From Nematopogon swammerdamellus (Eukaryota; Arthropoda; Insecta; Lepidoptera; Adelidae), in NCBI GenBank assembly GCA_946902875.1, contig OX336355.1:11999347-12063346 (forward strand): a stretch of DNA of 64,000 nucleotides, in the 5' to 3' direction. Positions within the stretch are counted from its first letter, which is position 1. Each line of letters begins with the position of its first letter. Of the stretch, positions 11,264 through 21,129 are shown piece after piece. The notes under the pieces were generated by a model. It had not been told where the DNA came from, did not search any database, and saw only the letters and a program-made list of their open reading frames with translations. A program made the translations under genes and the position numbers.

Positions 11264-11375
11264 TCGTACGGGGTTAAAGTGTGTTGTTGTCTCCTGTTGG
11301 AGTTTCGGTGTTTGAAATTTTTTGTGGAAATATTTTTGGTTGTCCTTTTCAAGAATATTTGTTTGAATATCAGAA

Positions 11376-11700
11376 GGTAAGTAAGCCCGCCTAATGTACC
11401 TTTATTTAGGCGCGCGGAACAATTCGGTTTGTATGAGAGCCACATCTTAGGGTAACCGGAAGTGAGACTTAGCCTATCCGGTGTCCCGTATAGTTAAATG
11501 TACTTGTACTAAGTTTCATCGAATTCGGATGATCGGTTTAAGAGTTATGGAGGAGCATACATACAGATACATACATACAGAAAAGATTTCTAAAAATCGT
11601 CAATTTCGTTTTATTATCATATTATTACAGTCCACAAGCGCAATATCTCATAAAACAAAGTAACTTACTCCATAACCATCACTTACAGATTTATTATTAG
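11376..11700 (-). mobile_element. non-autonomous Helitron-like element, type 2 (copy 2)
   Basis: Inverted relative to 10252-10617: AAGTAAGCCCGC at 11377, GAACAATTCGGTTTGTATGA, GATCGGTTTAAGAGTTATGG, CAGAAAAGATTTCTAAAAAT, CTTACAGATTTATTATTA end. The CTAG end is missing, replaced by unrelated sequence at 11370. Confidence 0.55.
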
Positions 11701-11837
11701 TATTGATATTGATGATATTGATGATTGATGTGATGAGTGATCAGCGGCTGTCTCCCATTCGCTAGGTTTCACCACGAACGCAGCTGAGATTCCTCTTCCA
11801 CGCACGCACACACATACACACACACACAATGTGTTTT

Positions 11838-11917
11838 ACACCCGGTGTTATGGGCTGACATCACGGATGTTGTAGGTGACGTCGCCAACAGCCGTATCAG
11901 TTTCCATAAAAAAAAAC
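11838..11917 (+). repeat. SINE family A, 3' end fragment (A4)
   Basis: Last 75 bp of family A: CACCCGGTGTTATGGGCTGA, CATCACGGATGTTGTAGGTG, ending TTTCCATAAAAAAAA. Follows a CA-rich tract. Confidence 0.85.
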
Positions 11918-12059
11918 TCACAACTGCACCTATTAGAAAACGGCCTCCTTATCTTTTTGAACCAGATCTCATGCACAGAGCGGTCCTACAAGACATCTCG
12001 AGCATCACGCCATTCATTGACATACGCTATCTGAGTCGCAGTCACGAACGCTTGTGACG

Positions 12060-12250
12060 TACGGCTCGCGTGCTTGATACCACGTGCTTTTGACTGTCAT
12101 GGCGGGCGGCTGGCGCACGCAACCCACGCACGTCGAAAGCACGCACGGCGAAGCACGCCCCGCCTGCCCCCGGGGCGTCGACGTAAGCCGCGCGTGAGGC
12201 AAGCACGTGAACTTTTGGCGGACACGCCAATGCAGGCACGTGAGGCGTGA
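12060..12250. promoter_or_regulatory. GC-rich cluster of GCGTG and CACGTG motifs (candidate bHLH/bHLH-PAS site cluster)
   Basis: In 190 bp there are five CACGC (12116, 12125, 12140, 12154, 12223) and three GCGTG (12068, 12192, 12245), i.e. eight AHR/Spineless-type core sites, plus three CACGTG E-boxes (12081, 12204, 12237). About 0.4 core sites would be expected for random sequence of even composition; GC-richness raises that somewhat. It may equally be the repeated end of an unknown transposon, so regulatory function is inference only. Confidence 0.3.
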
Positions 12251-12323
12251 GGCTGTTGGATGATTTGTTACATTTGTGTATAATCTCACGAGTGCATGCT
12301 AGTACATACATACATACATAACA

Positions 12324-12600
12324 CACACGCTGAATCCCGACAATTTGGAGTAAGCAGAGTAATCGGTGTTGTGCTGCAAGAACTCTGGTAAATTTCGGCA
12401 CAACACCGACCACCACGTTTCGCAAAGTATTCGAGCAAGATTCAATCGATCAAGCAGAAAGTAAGGCATGAAGACCCACCAGCTGCTGCATGACTCGGTG
12501 GAAGTACCGTGCCAAGGTGAGAGGTGGCGATCCTGTCGCCCTTTAGCACGGCATCTTGTCCTTATCCCTTAGTAGCCTTTTACGACATGCAGGTTTCCGT
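12324..12600 (-). repeat. SINE-like family C, near full length (C2)
   Basis: Inverted copy of family C: 3' end GCTGAATCCCGACAATTTGG at 12330, GTGTTGTGCTGCAA, GTGCCAAGGTGAGAGGTGGC, CCTTTTACGACATGC head at 12580-12597. Pairs head to head with C3. Confidence 0.8.
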
Positions 12601-12629
12601 ATAGGTTTTAAGAAAACCTTAAACGCATA

Positions 12630-12937
12630 CCGTGTGGGGTCGGCGTTTAAAAAGAACAGCCCACTGCATCTTTCCCCGTGCATGTCGTAAAAGGCGTCTA
12701 AGGAATAAGGACAAGATGCCGTGCATAAGGGCGCAGGCTAGCCACCTCTCACCTTGGCACGGCCCTTCCACCGAGTCATGTAGCAGGTGGGTGTCGTGCC
12801 TTACTTGCTGCTTGATATTTATCTTGTCCTAATACTTTTCCTAACGTGGTGGTCGATGTTGTGCTGTAATTTACAAGAGTACTTGCGGCACAACACCTAT
12901 TACTCTGCTTACCCCGATTGTCGGGATACAGCGTGTT
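12630..12937 (+). repeat. SINE-like family C, near full length (C3)
   Basis: Head CGTGTGGGGTCGGCG, AGCCCACTGCATCTTTCCCC, CATGTCGTAAAAGGCG; middle GGCTAGCCACCTCTCACCTT; 3' part TTGTGCTGTAATTTAC, GCACAACACCTATTACTCTG, CCCGATTGTCGGGATACAGC. The 3' end contains a small self-complementary ATTGTCGGGAT-type hairpin. Confidence 0.8.
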
Positions 12938-13126
12938 GTATGTAATATAGTCATATTTTTATCGTATTGTACGAGAATATTCTAATATCATAACATAATA
13001 ATATGCCTTTGTGTGTGATATTCGTCACCTATACAACTATCTCCACGTCCTAGAAATAGGCTGTGCGTTAGTAACTGTTGAAACAGAATTAATTTTATAC
13101 ATATTCATGAAGTTTCATGTTTTATT

Positions 13127-13510
13127 CTTTTTTTATGTAAACCAACACGGGTGGCTGTGCCAAGGAACCAAAGGTGCATTAGACAGAGTCAAAAACACCA
13201 ACTCTCGCGAAACAACGCTCAGATAGGCGCAATTCCAGCAGATTTGCGGACATTTGCCGGGATTTCTTGCCTACGACGTTTGAAGATACCCAGGTTAAAG
13301 GATTCGGGAAATACACTCGCCGGAAGACAGTTCCATATCCTAGCGATGCGACAAAAAGCGATTTTGAGAACCGATGTGTTCTCAAAATAGGTACCCAGTG
13401 TCAACCACAAAAGGATGTTAAGTTTCTCTGCGGCGAGTGCTGCGAAGACAGGTTGGATGGCAGGGAATAAGAGATGCAAGTTCCTCCGAGCAGCATCCAT
13501 GATAGTACCT
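13127..13510 (-). pseudogene. jockey-like retrotransposon, ORF2 C-terminus and 3' end (truncated)
   Basis: On the minus strand the frame ending at 13219 contains RIARIWNCLPASVFPESFNL followed by GIFKRR, the characteristic C-terminus of lepidopteran jockey-like RT proteins. The 3' UTR follows down to a terminal TTTACATAAAAAAAG at about 13127. The rest of the element is missing (5' truncation). A second 3' end of this family is at 21130-21300. Confidence 0.75.
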
Positions 13511-13654
13511 GTAGAACAGACTGAGTAACCCTACAAATGATCATGGTGTAGTTCACCGTGGTGCTGTGGTTTGGCATCACGAGTGTATGTTTGTCATGTT
13601 TCCAAAATATGAATGAAAAGTATTAAATTAAAAGTAAATTAAATCCTTTCTTGT

Positions 13655-14106
13655 AACCATCTGACGGGTGTGAAACGGGACCAATCCAACGGGTGTGAAA
13701 CGTGGACTCTGACGGTCGCTGTTGTCCAAAGGTTGAAAGTTGCCCAGCGAGCAATGGAGCGAGCCATGCTGGGAATATCGCTACGTGATATGGTGCGCAA
13801 CGAGGCAATCCGCCGACGCACCAAAGTAGTCGATATTGGCACCGGGTGGCAAAGCTCAAGTGGCAGTGGGCTGGGCACGTTAGCCGAAGAGACGATGACC
13901 GTTCCAGTAACCGTGTCCTACACTGGCGGCCGTGGACAGGAAAACGGAGTGTGGGAAGACAACCCGCCAGGTGGGACGACGACATCAAGTACGTCGGCGG
14001 AAAGCAGTGGTTCCGTATCGCTGAAGGCCGGGAGGACTGGAGGAAAATTGGAGAGGCGTATGTCCAGCAGTGGACGCTTACACGCTGACTGACTGACTGA
14101 CTGACT
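13655..14106 (+). pseudogene. RTE-type retrotransposon, C-terminal fragment with frameshift
   Basis: The frame at 13670 reads QRAMERAMLGISLRDMVRNE then IRRRTKVVDI, then the match continues in another frame from 13846 (AKLKWQWAGHVSRR, GKRSVG, PARWDDDIKYV) to EDWRKIGEAYVQQWTLTR and the stop at 14086-14088. One frameshift near 13840 joins the two. This is the thumb/C-terminal part of RTE-type elements. The stop is followed by a (TGAC)n tail, a usual RTE 3' microsatellite. A 26-bp direct duplication (ACGGGTGTGAAACG) sits at the 5' end. Confidence 0.85.
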
Positions 14107-14640
14107 TGTAACCATCTTCTCTTTAAATATCAAAATCAGAAAATCAAATCAAATATGATAATAAACGGATCGCTTCTCTTATATTCTCTCTCTCCCTCCC
14201 TCCGCTCCTCCCTGGTTCCCCCTTCCCCTCCGTCCTTCTCAACCCTCTCCACCCGGCACTACCATTCTACACAAAATTCCGTTCATAATACCGTTTCTTT
14301 GATACTGATCAGCCCTATTGCTATTTAGCGTGATGGTATAGAGGTTGAAGAACTACTCTTTATACTGGTACAAACTACATCAAAATCTGTTCAGTGGTTA
14401 CGGAGTTTACCTCAAACAAACATACATACAGACAGACGTTTCCTTTTATAATAAGTACAGATAGAGATAGAGATTGCTAGGTATCAGAATCGATGATTAA
14501 AATTTCATAAATATAATATTGAGGTAATGACATTGATTAGAGTAACAAACTGGGTAATGACATCTAACGGTAACCTTTAGAACTGTGTAGTATTTACTTT
14601 TCCCTGCCAAGATTAATAGAAGGCGCCGCCAAATATGTGA
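14107..14640. other. TC-rich and AT-rich stretch, nothing recognised
   Basis: A pyrimidine-rich tract at 14165-14260 (TCTCTCTCTCCCTCCCTCC type) and then a generic TE-end-like CAAACATACATACAGACAGA segment near 14415-14440. No gene recognised. Confidence 0.4.
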
Positions 14641-15001
14641 GTCTCCTTAGCTCAGTGGTGTGGTCGGTCGACTCCCTGGGTGCGTGACCGTGTACTTGGA
14701 TGGGTGACAGCTCGACCGTTGGAGGCTGACCGTGGTTCGGATTCCACGTTAAACTGTAGGTGCCTTCCCTTCTTACCTTACTAGGTGGTAGGGTTTAGCC
14801 CGGCCGGCTTGGTACCACCGCACTGAACGAAACGTCGGTCGTAACGGCTATGTAAATAGTTCGTGTTTTCCGTCCAGTTCAGTGTAGCCCACATGAAATG
14901 AAGGGAGGCACTGACACGGCACCTAGTTCAACCGGTGTTATGTGCTGACATCACGGATGTTGTAGGTGATATAGCCAACAGTGTCAGTTTCCATATAAAA
15001 A
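14641..15001 (+). repeat. SINE family A, full length (A5)
   Basis: Head TTAGCTCAGTGGTGTGGTCG, 5S-like TGTACTTGGATGGGTGAC, B box GGTTCGGATTCC, then body to CAGTTTCCATATAAAAA. Directly followed by an inverted family B copy, giving a tail-to-tail pair. Confidence 0.9.
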
Positions 15002-15008
15002 CAATTTT

Positions 15009-15412
15009 TAATTTTTTTATGTAATCCGGTATGGGTGACTGAGTCGGAAGGGCCAAAGCACATGCTCCGACCAGCCAATATCACCTCCGAGAAGGTAGGT
15101 GCTATACCGGAGACTTCCCTGGATTGCTGATTATACTGGACTAGAGGAGAACACAACCGAAGTTGCTATGAGGCCATCTTACATCCAGTACGGTGGTACC
15201 AACCCAGTCGGCTACTATTTGAGCCTACCACCTAGTAAGGGGTAAGGGAAGGGACCACAGTTTTACACCGGTTCCGAACGGTGAAGCAGCAGGTGTAGGT
15301 AGGCACGTAAATTTTTTCGCCAGAAAAAACTCATTGGTACACGCGGACCGGATTCGAACCTCGGACCTCTCGCATGAGAGGCCGATGCCCAAACCACTCG
15401 GCCACCCGCCGC
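15009..15412 (-). repeat. SINE family B, full length (B3)
   Basis: Inverted: tail TTTTTTTATGTAATCCGG, AAGGTAGGTGCTATACCGGA, GTGAAGCAGCAGGTGTAGGT, and the tRNA-like head with inverted B box GGATTCGAACC (15351) and A box CCACTCGGCCACCCGCCGC (15394-15412). Confidence 0.9.
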
Positions 15413-17102
15413 TTACATTCTAGAATCTAATATATTCTAGAATCAAACTTTGCACCCCTGCCTACCACCGCCGTGTACGGTTGGTAGCCAACTGATATCG
15501 CCCCAGTGCCGACTGGCTAAGCCGCGGGGCCAAGTATCGATCCCTGCGCAGATTGTACTAATATTCCCGCAGTCGTACGCACTACACTTTCAGCTCATTT
15601 ACATAAGGTACGTACGCCTTACGGGAAACAGCCGGTTTCTCTACATACAGATCCTTAGCTATGTTTATAGATATATATGTATATACCTTGTAAGTTCACA
15701 AGTTATATTGAGAGTTAGTACTTTACGGAATAGTGCGTTAGAAGTATGTGATTGCTTGCATCACTCACTGGAATAAATTACGTTTTGCAATAAATTCGCC
15801 TTCAGCGCAGCAACTTCAGAACAATATAATATTTTATAGTATATATTTTTTTTATATTTTAGATTATAAGTCTTATCATAATGTTTAATTTTAATTTAAT
15901 ATTTTTGTATTATTGTAAGAATGTTTGAATAAATTTTAGCGTAAAAAAATTACGATATAGTTCAATTATTCTTGTAGTTATTCTCATAATAAATTATTAT
16001 AGAACTTTACGAAAATGTAAGTTCGTTAGATTATTGAGTATTAATGTCAAATATAATAAAAATATTTAAAATTTGATTTAGTGTTAATATAAATACTTTT
16101 AGTCTACCATGGATATTGATAACGTCGGCCACAATGACCGTGAATTCAAACCGTGGTAAGCCAAATACCAACCAAAATAGTGTTAATTTGTTTATATCCA
16201 TTATTATAATATTATACCTATACACATTCTAGTTTTTTTTGCAAATCAAATAGTTTTTTCTTTTCTTTTTCCATAAACAAAACTAAATACAAAAAAAATT
16301 GTGAGTTCCGGGACGTAAGATAAGTTCGTTCGCGAGTGTCACTGTCACTGCTACCAAAACACAATTCACTTCAGCCCGGAAGGTCCTCGGGGTATAAATA
16401 AATATTTACACATAAAACATCACGTAATATTATCTTGAGCCAGAGCATTGTCAATTTATTGAGTAAAGTTTATTGTCTAGGTCTAACTGAACAGTTCAGG
16501 CTTTTCCGCAGTTGTGCCTACGTCGCGACATGCAATTATCCATAGACAAGACATACCAAAACAAACATATCGTGACCGTCTTGTCCACAGAACATTAAGT
16601 ATTGTAACAAGCACAGAAATGTCTAATGAACTGTCGAACTGTGCTAATTTCGTCTTACTGTAAGCTAATGTATTATTATAAAACGCACAAAATAATTATC
16701 CTGCCGAATGTGTGATTGTATGTATTTTCGCTTACAACTCGAGAACTGGTCAACGGTTTACATATGTAATTCGAGATGGCCGGAAAACCTATGATGATAT
16801 GGCATGCATCGAAGTGATATTTCTCAAAAAGGCTACTAAAAAAAGTGAACTAAATTCGAAAATAGTGAAAAACTACAGGGTCACGTAAATCACCATACGC
16901 TGACTAATCTGTTTCGGCGGATTTTACCAAACGGGGTTACAATGTAGCTAAGAGTTAGCTCTTGTTCAATATCTGAAAAATGTCTAAGTATAACCGACAA
17001 ATACCTAACTGTTTGCGTAACCGGAGGCGTGAAAACTGCCATTTGAGATTTATGAAGGTAGGATAAATGAAGAGTGAAGGCATTTTGTTAGTTCTATGAA
17101 TA
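15413..17102. other. AT-rich stretch, mostly unrecognised
   Basis: No gene or clear repeat was recognised. Around 16690-16790 a TGTATTTTCGCTTACAACTC-type segment resembles generic TE-derived sequence also seen near 62370-62440. Confidence 0.4.
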
Positions 17103-17546
17103 AAAAACCGGTCAAGTGCGAGTCGGATTCGCGCACCGAGGTTTTCGTACCACCACGTTATTGGTTGGTTTTATAATTTTTTGTTTTGCACTATAATTAC
17201 ACGTTTAACGCTTGTATGTATGTATAACCGTTTTTACAATAAATCAAAAACAAACAAAAAAACGTTGGTAAAATACTTTTTTCATATGGGAATTCCCATA
17301 ACTTTTTTTATTTTTATTTTTATTATTTGTTAGTATATCGGCTAATATAACACATATTCTGTGAATATTTCAACCAGCTAGCTAATACGGTTCAAAAGTA
17401 ATATGGATTGACCAAGGACACTTGAGTCAGACCAGCCGATCGTTGTTCTGTGGGATGGACGGTCCATCTGTCTGCTAAAGGTTGGACAGACAGACGGACG
17501 GACGGCGTAGGCTTAATATTAAGTTTCCCTACGGGTACGGAAATCT
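17103..17546 (+). repeat. dispersed repeat E (ACCGGCCAAGTGCGAGTCGG type), copy 1
   Basis: Begins AACCGGTCAAGTGCGAGTCGG, contains TGTGAATATTTCAACC.GC, GACAGACAGACGGACGG, GGCGTAGGCTTA and ends GGGTACGGAAATCTAA. Same layout as 36487-36782 and 53182-53465. A repeat very common in Lepidoptera (recalled), class not assigned. Confidence 0.75.
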
Positions 17547-17925
17547 AACAGTAGCTGTTTCCCTCAGAGTTTGTTTCCTTGGCCGCCGCCGGAGTGAAGC
17601 ATATGGTAATCACATGTCCTTTCCACACACCTATAACTTTCTCTACTCCCTGGCATGACCGGTGAATGAAGGTTCGTGTCTGCCGCATATGTTGAACGAC
17701 TGATCGCGTGACCAATCGTAAGATCCGTCTGTGAGGCTAACGTCTGCCTCGGAGGCGCCTTCCCCTGGGCGCCCGTGCCCCGGTAGTCGCGGGGATAGCG
17801 ACAGCGGTAGTACGTAATGTTGAGTAATATATCTACCCGTGTAATGTTAGGTTAGAATATGAAGAGGAATTGGAAATTGTTATGTTAGACTGGAAAATTG
17901 TTGGCACAAACATGATCTTGACGCC

Positions 17926-18236
17926 GCTTAAAAGAATAGCCCCACTGCATCTCTCCCCGTGTATGCCGTAAAAGGCGACTAAGGGATATGACTCCCTTCT
18001 TATATTACTAGGTGGTAGGGTTTAACCCGCCCGGGTTGGTACCACTGCACCGAATAAAAGGTCGGTCGAAACGGCTACGTACAAAATAGTTTGTGTTTTC
18101 CGTCCAGTTAAGTGTAGCCGGCACGACTGAAGAGAAGCGCTGACGTGGCACCAAGTTCACCCGGTATTATGGTCTGACATCACGGATGTTGTAGGTGATA
18201 CAGCCAACCGTGTCAGATTCCATAAAAATAAAAATA
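17926..18236 (+). repeat. SINE, family C-type head on family A body (A6)
   Basis: Same arrangement as A2: AAAAGAATAGCCCCACTGCA, GTAAAAGGCGACTAAGGGAT then TGACTCCCTTCTTATATTAC and the A body, ending GTCAGATTCCATAAAAATAA. Confidence 0.85.
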
Positions 18237-18508
18237 AACGCCGTAGAGCGTATGTGAGGCAGTGAGCAGGCCAGCAGTGGTTAAAATTACACGCAAAAGC
18301 TCCAAGCTTATAAACCAATTTCTTCTCTTTAAATTGTACTATTGAGGCTGCAACTCGGAACAGAGAAGGCGTGCATTCGCTGTACCACTGAAAACAAAAT
18401 GAAATCAATGCTAACATGTTGTGTACAACATTGGTTGGAAGAAATTGTATTCAACAGTAAGTACAGAACTACAGAAGTAGGTCTCTTAGAATACATACCT
18501 ACATACAT

Positions 18509-18760
18509 GCTGTATTCCGACAATAGGGGTAAGCAGAGTAATCAGTGTTGTGCTGCAAGAACGCGTATGAATTACAGCACAGCAACGACCACCACGATTA
18601 GCAAAATATTAGGACAAGATCACTAGGAGCAAGTAAAGTTACCTACTGCGCGAACGTGAAAATATCGTTCCAAGGCGAGAGGTGGCTATCCTGTCACCCT
18701 TTGTTGTCCTTATAGCTTAGTCTCCTTTTACGACATGTACGGGGAGAGATGCAGTGGACT
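18509..18760 (-). repeat. SINE-like family C (C4)
   Basis: Inverted: TGCTGTATTCCGACAATAGGGG, GTAAGCAGAGTAATC, TTGTGCTGCAAGAAC, CAAGGCGAGAGGTGGCTATC, CTCCTTTTACGACATGTACG, GGGAGAGATGCAGTGG. Confidence 0.8.
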
Positions 18761-18785
18761 TACCGGACCAAACATTGTATTCAAA

Positions 18786-19055
18786 ACTTGACCGTGGTTC
18801 GGATTCCGCGTAAAACTGTAGGTCCCTTCCCATCTTACCTTACTAGGTGGTAGGGTTTAACCCGCCCGGGCTGATACCACCACACTGAATGAAAAGTCTG
18901 TCGAAACGGCTATGTAAGTAATTCTTGTTTTCCGTAAAGTTCAGTGTAGCCGGCACGACCGAAGGAAAGCACTGGCATGGCACCTAGTTCAGCAAGGGCT
19001 GACATCACGGATGTTGTAGTTGATGTAGACAACACAGTCAGTTTCCACAAAAACT
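18786..19055 (+). repeat. SINE family A, head truncated (A7)
   Basis: Starts at the B-box region GACCGTGGTTCGGATTCCGC and runs through the body to GTCAGTTTCCACAAAAAC. Confidence 0.85.
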
Positions 19056-19604
19056 TATATTCCGTAAACCTATATTTAGATGAATATTACACAAGTACAT
19101 ATTTCTCAGAGCCCCCTTTCTATTTCTAGTACAGTGGGGTGTCTCTACCTATTACGTACTCACTCCCCTCGAAACCAACGAAAGCAGGGGGCGGGGCTAA
19201 TATTTCTCCCAATCTTTCATCTCGTTCTGACCTAACCCATCTTATATCCGCCCATCTCTCTCTGACGCTGAAAGGAGGGAGAATTTTCGGCTGTTCCATC
19301 TTGGATTTCCTATTTTCCCTCGCGAGCTTGTTATATTACTGCAAAACGTGTTTGGACGGGCAGCGCGATTAACTTTTTTTTTCTCCTTTCAAAAGGAGAG
19401 CTGTCTTGTGAAAGATTTTTTTTTTGCTACACAAAGACCATACACAAGCTACTTAATATACGTGTAAATTATGTTGGCGTGTTGGTGTGGCGTGTAGTTG
19501 GTGTATAGATTGGCGGAATTTATTTTTGTTTTTTTTTTTTGCTTTCGCTTTTGTCTGATATTACTAAAATTGTCTGAAGGAGGAGGCTTTATTTAAGTCT
19601 AGCT
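19056..19604. other. nothing recognised apart from short T-rich tracts
   Basis: Contains several poly-T runs (19373-19420, 19525-19541). An open frame at 19139-19372 has no recognised protein pattern. Confidence 0.4.
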
Positions 19605-19633
19605 TTTGCCATGTGACGCTGAGCCACCCATAA

Positions 19634-20181
19634 GGGTGCCCGCGCACTAGGCAGCCATGGCTGCGCAGCCAGGCTGCGGCAGCCAGTAGAACGTATGGTG
19701 GTGTATGGGCGACCGCGCATTAGGCAGCCATGGTTGCTTGGCTGCCGCAGCCAGTAGAACGTGCGCTAGAGCACAGCAGCCAGCTGGCTGCGCGCAGCCA
19801 GAGCCAGACAGTCGTCTACCTACAAAATGTATGTGGCTGCCGTCAGTCGCCGCGCACTTGTCGAAGCAGCCACACGTTCGTTCGCATTTTCACGATGACT
19901 TTCGATACGGAGAAATTTATCATGGAAATCGAAAGCCGAAACGCAATCCGGGACATGTCTTCTGAAGATTACAGTGATCGTGATCTGAAGAAAAGAAAAT
20001 GGGAAGAAATCACAAATATAATGTGTGATGAGAATTCAAACTATTATAAGATCCTCCACGTCCATCTTGCTCAGATTTTTCGTCACAACTGACGTGGCAC
20101 TGGCTGCCTGCTCTGGCTGCTGTTAAATGGCTGCTCATATTTCTGGCTGCGGCAGCCTGGCCGCCTAGTGCGCGGGCACCC
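19634..20181 (+). mobile_element. PIF/Harbinger non-autonomous element with TAA target duplication
   Basis: Both ends are GGGTGCCCGCGCACTAGGC (perfect 19-bp inverted repeats) flanked by TAA at 19631-19633 and 20182-20184. The other D copies (5611-5748) show a single TAA at this point, so the empty site is visible in the same window. Inside are a near-tandem duplication of the left end (GCGACCGCGCATTAGGCAGC near 19710) and a MADF-like frame. TWA duplication and MADF/Myb-like protein are hallmarks of the PIF/Harbinger superfamily. Confidence 0.9.
19895..20092 (+). pseudogene. MADF (Myb/SANT-like) domain fragment within the Harbinger element
   Basis: A 65-residue frame starting MTFDTEKFIMEIESR has the MADF pattern: F-I-x-x-I-E-S-R, A-I-R-D-M, then D-Y-S-D-R-D-L-K-K and W-E-E-I. 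After about residue 47 the match is lost and the frame ends early, whereas a MADF domain is usually about 80-90 residues. In autonomous elements this protein binds the transposon ends and helps the transposase. Here it is probably an exon-1 remnant carried by a deletion derivative. Confidence 0.7.
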
Positions 20182-20414
20182 TAAGGTGTCTAGCGACGCC
20201 CATGGAAATTAGGTCACATGCGGGGGCTGTGAATGCCATGCCGGCTTGACAGGTGCCCATTCACGCCTCTCTTGAAGAACCCGAGACTATACTTAACATC
20301 GGCTGATTCCTAGTCAGCTGGAGCCGCCGGATATTAGCCGAAATAATTATTTCACGAGCATTTATTGTTAATCTTGGTAAATCCTTTTCTTACAAACAGG
20401 ATACGTCAGGATTT

Positions 20415-20799
20415 GTCAGCCTCGATAGCTCAGTGGTGCAGACAGTCAACTGTCGCTATTGAATGTTAAGCAACGCTGGGTGCGGTCAGTACTTGGATGG
20501 GTGACCGCTGACCGTTGGAGGCTGACCGAGGTTCGGATTCCTCGTAAAACTGTAGGTCCCTTCCCTCCTAATCTTACTTGGTGGTAGGGTTTAACCCGCC
20601 CGTGTTGGTACCACCGCACTGAATGAAACGTCGGTCGAAACGGCTATGTAAATAGTTTGTGTTTTCCGACCAGTTCAGTGTAGCCGGCACGATCAAAGGG
20701 GGAAGCACTGACATGGCACCTAGTTCACCCGGTGTTATGGGATGACATCACGGACGTTGTAGGTGATGTAGCCAACCGTGTCAGTTTCCATAAAAAAAA
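20415..20799 (+). repeat. SINE family A, full length with tRNA/5S/tRNA-type head (A8)
   Basis: The most complete copy. It has A box ATAGCTCAGTGGTGC at 20426, a 5S rRNA-like segment GTTAAGCAACGCTGGGTGCG and GGTCAGTACTTGGATGGGTG (20468-20505), B box GGTTCGGATTCC at 20531, then the shared body and a short poly-A. It is used here as reference for the family. Confidence 0.92.
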
Positions 20800-21125
20800 C
20801 GTCCTTGCAATTCCTTCCATACTTTATAATATGAATTATTGTAATCTCTCCCGTATACATTAATTTTCCGCCAACATTTTAACTCTCTGTTCACATGAGT
20901 ACATTGTGTTGTGCGCTCGGTAGTTAGAGCTGTTCGTTAGACCAGTCTGCTCTTATCGCTAATTAGATTATTTAATCATGCAAATTGTGCGCCAATTTTA
21001 ATTACTATTACAGTAAAGAACGGTCACATCGCGAATGCGCTTCTTTGTTTTTATAATCGTTCAATAGTCCGAACTAAACTAAATGCTGTAATAATAACCA
21101 TTTTGTTACTCCCAAATTAACGTGT
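20800..21125. other. AT-rich unique stretch with POU octamer and homeodomain-type sites
   Basis: ATGCAAAT (POU octamer) at 20978-20985 with CTAATTAGATTATTTAATC just before and TTTTAATTAC after. No repeat recognised. Such motifs are common in AT-rich DNA, so regulatory meaning is only a suggestion. Confidence 0.25.
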
Positions 21126-21129
21126 ATAT

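Larger units (their letters stand above)
19605..20300 (+). repeat. dispersed repeat D, copy 4, split by a Harbinger insertion
   Basis: GCCATGTGACGCTGAGCCACCCA (19610-19630) and GGTGTCTAGCGACGCCCATGG onward (20185-20300) are the two halves of repeat D. They are separated by the 548-bp element flanked by TAA. Confidence 0.75.

Noticed and set aside
12014..12425. Overlapping 91- and 127-codon minus-strand frames
   Set aside because: They cross the GC-rich motif cluster and a SINE-like element; GC-rich DNA has few stops, and the protein has no recognised pattern.
13623..13988. 121-codon minus-strand frame
   Set aside because: Antisense shadow of the RTE pseudogene coding on the plus strand.
20455..20520. 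5S rRNA gene or pseudogene
   Set aside because: Only the internal part of 5S rRNA is present, always in the same place within SINE family A.
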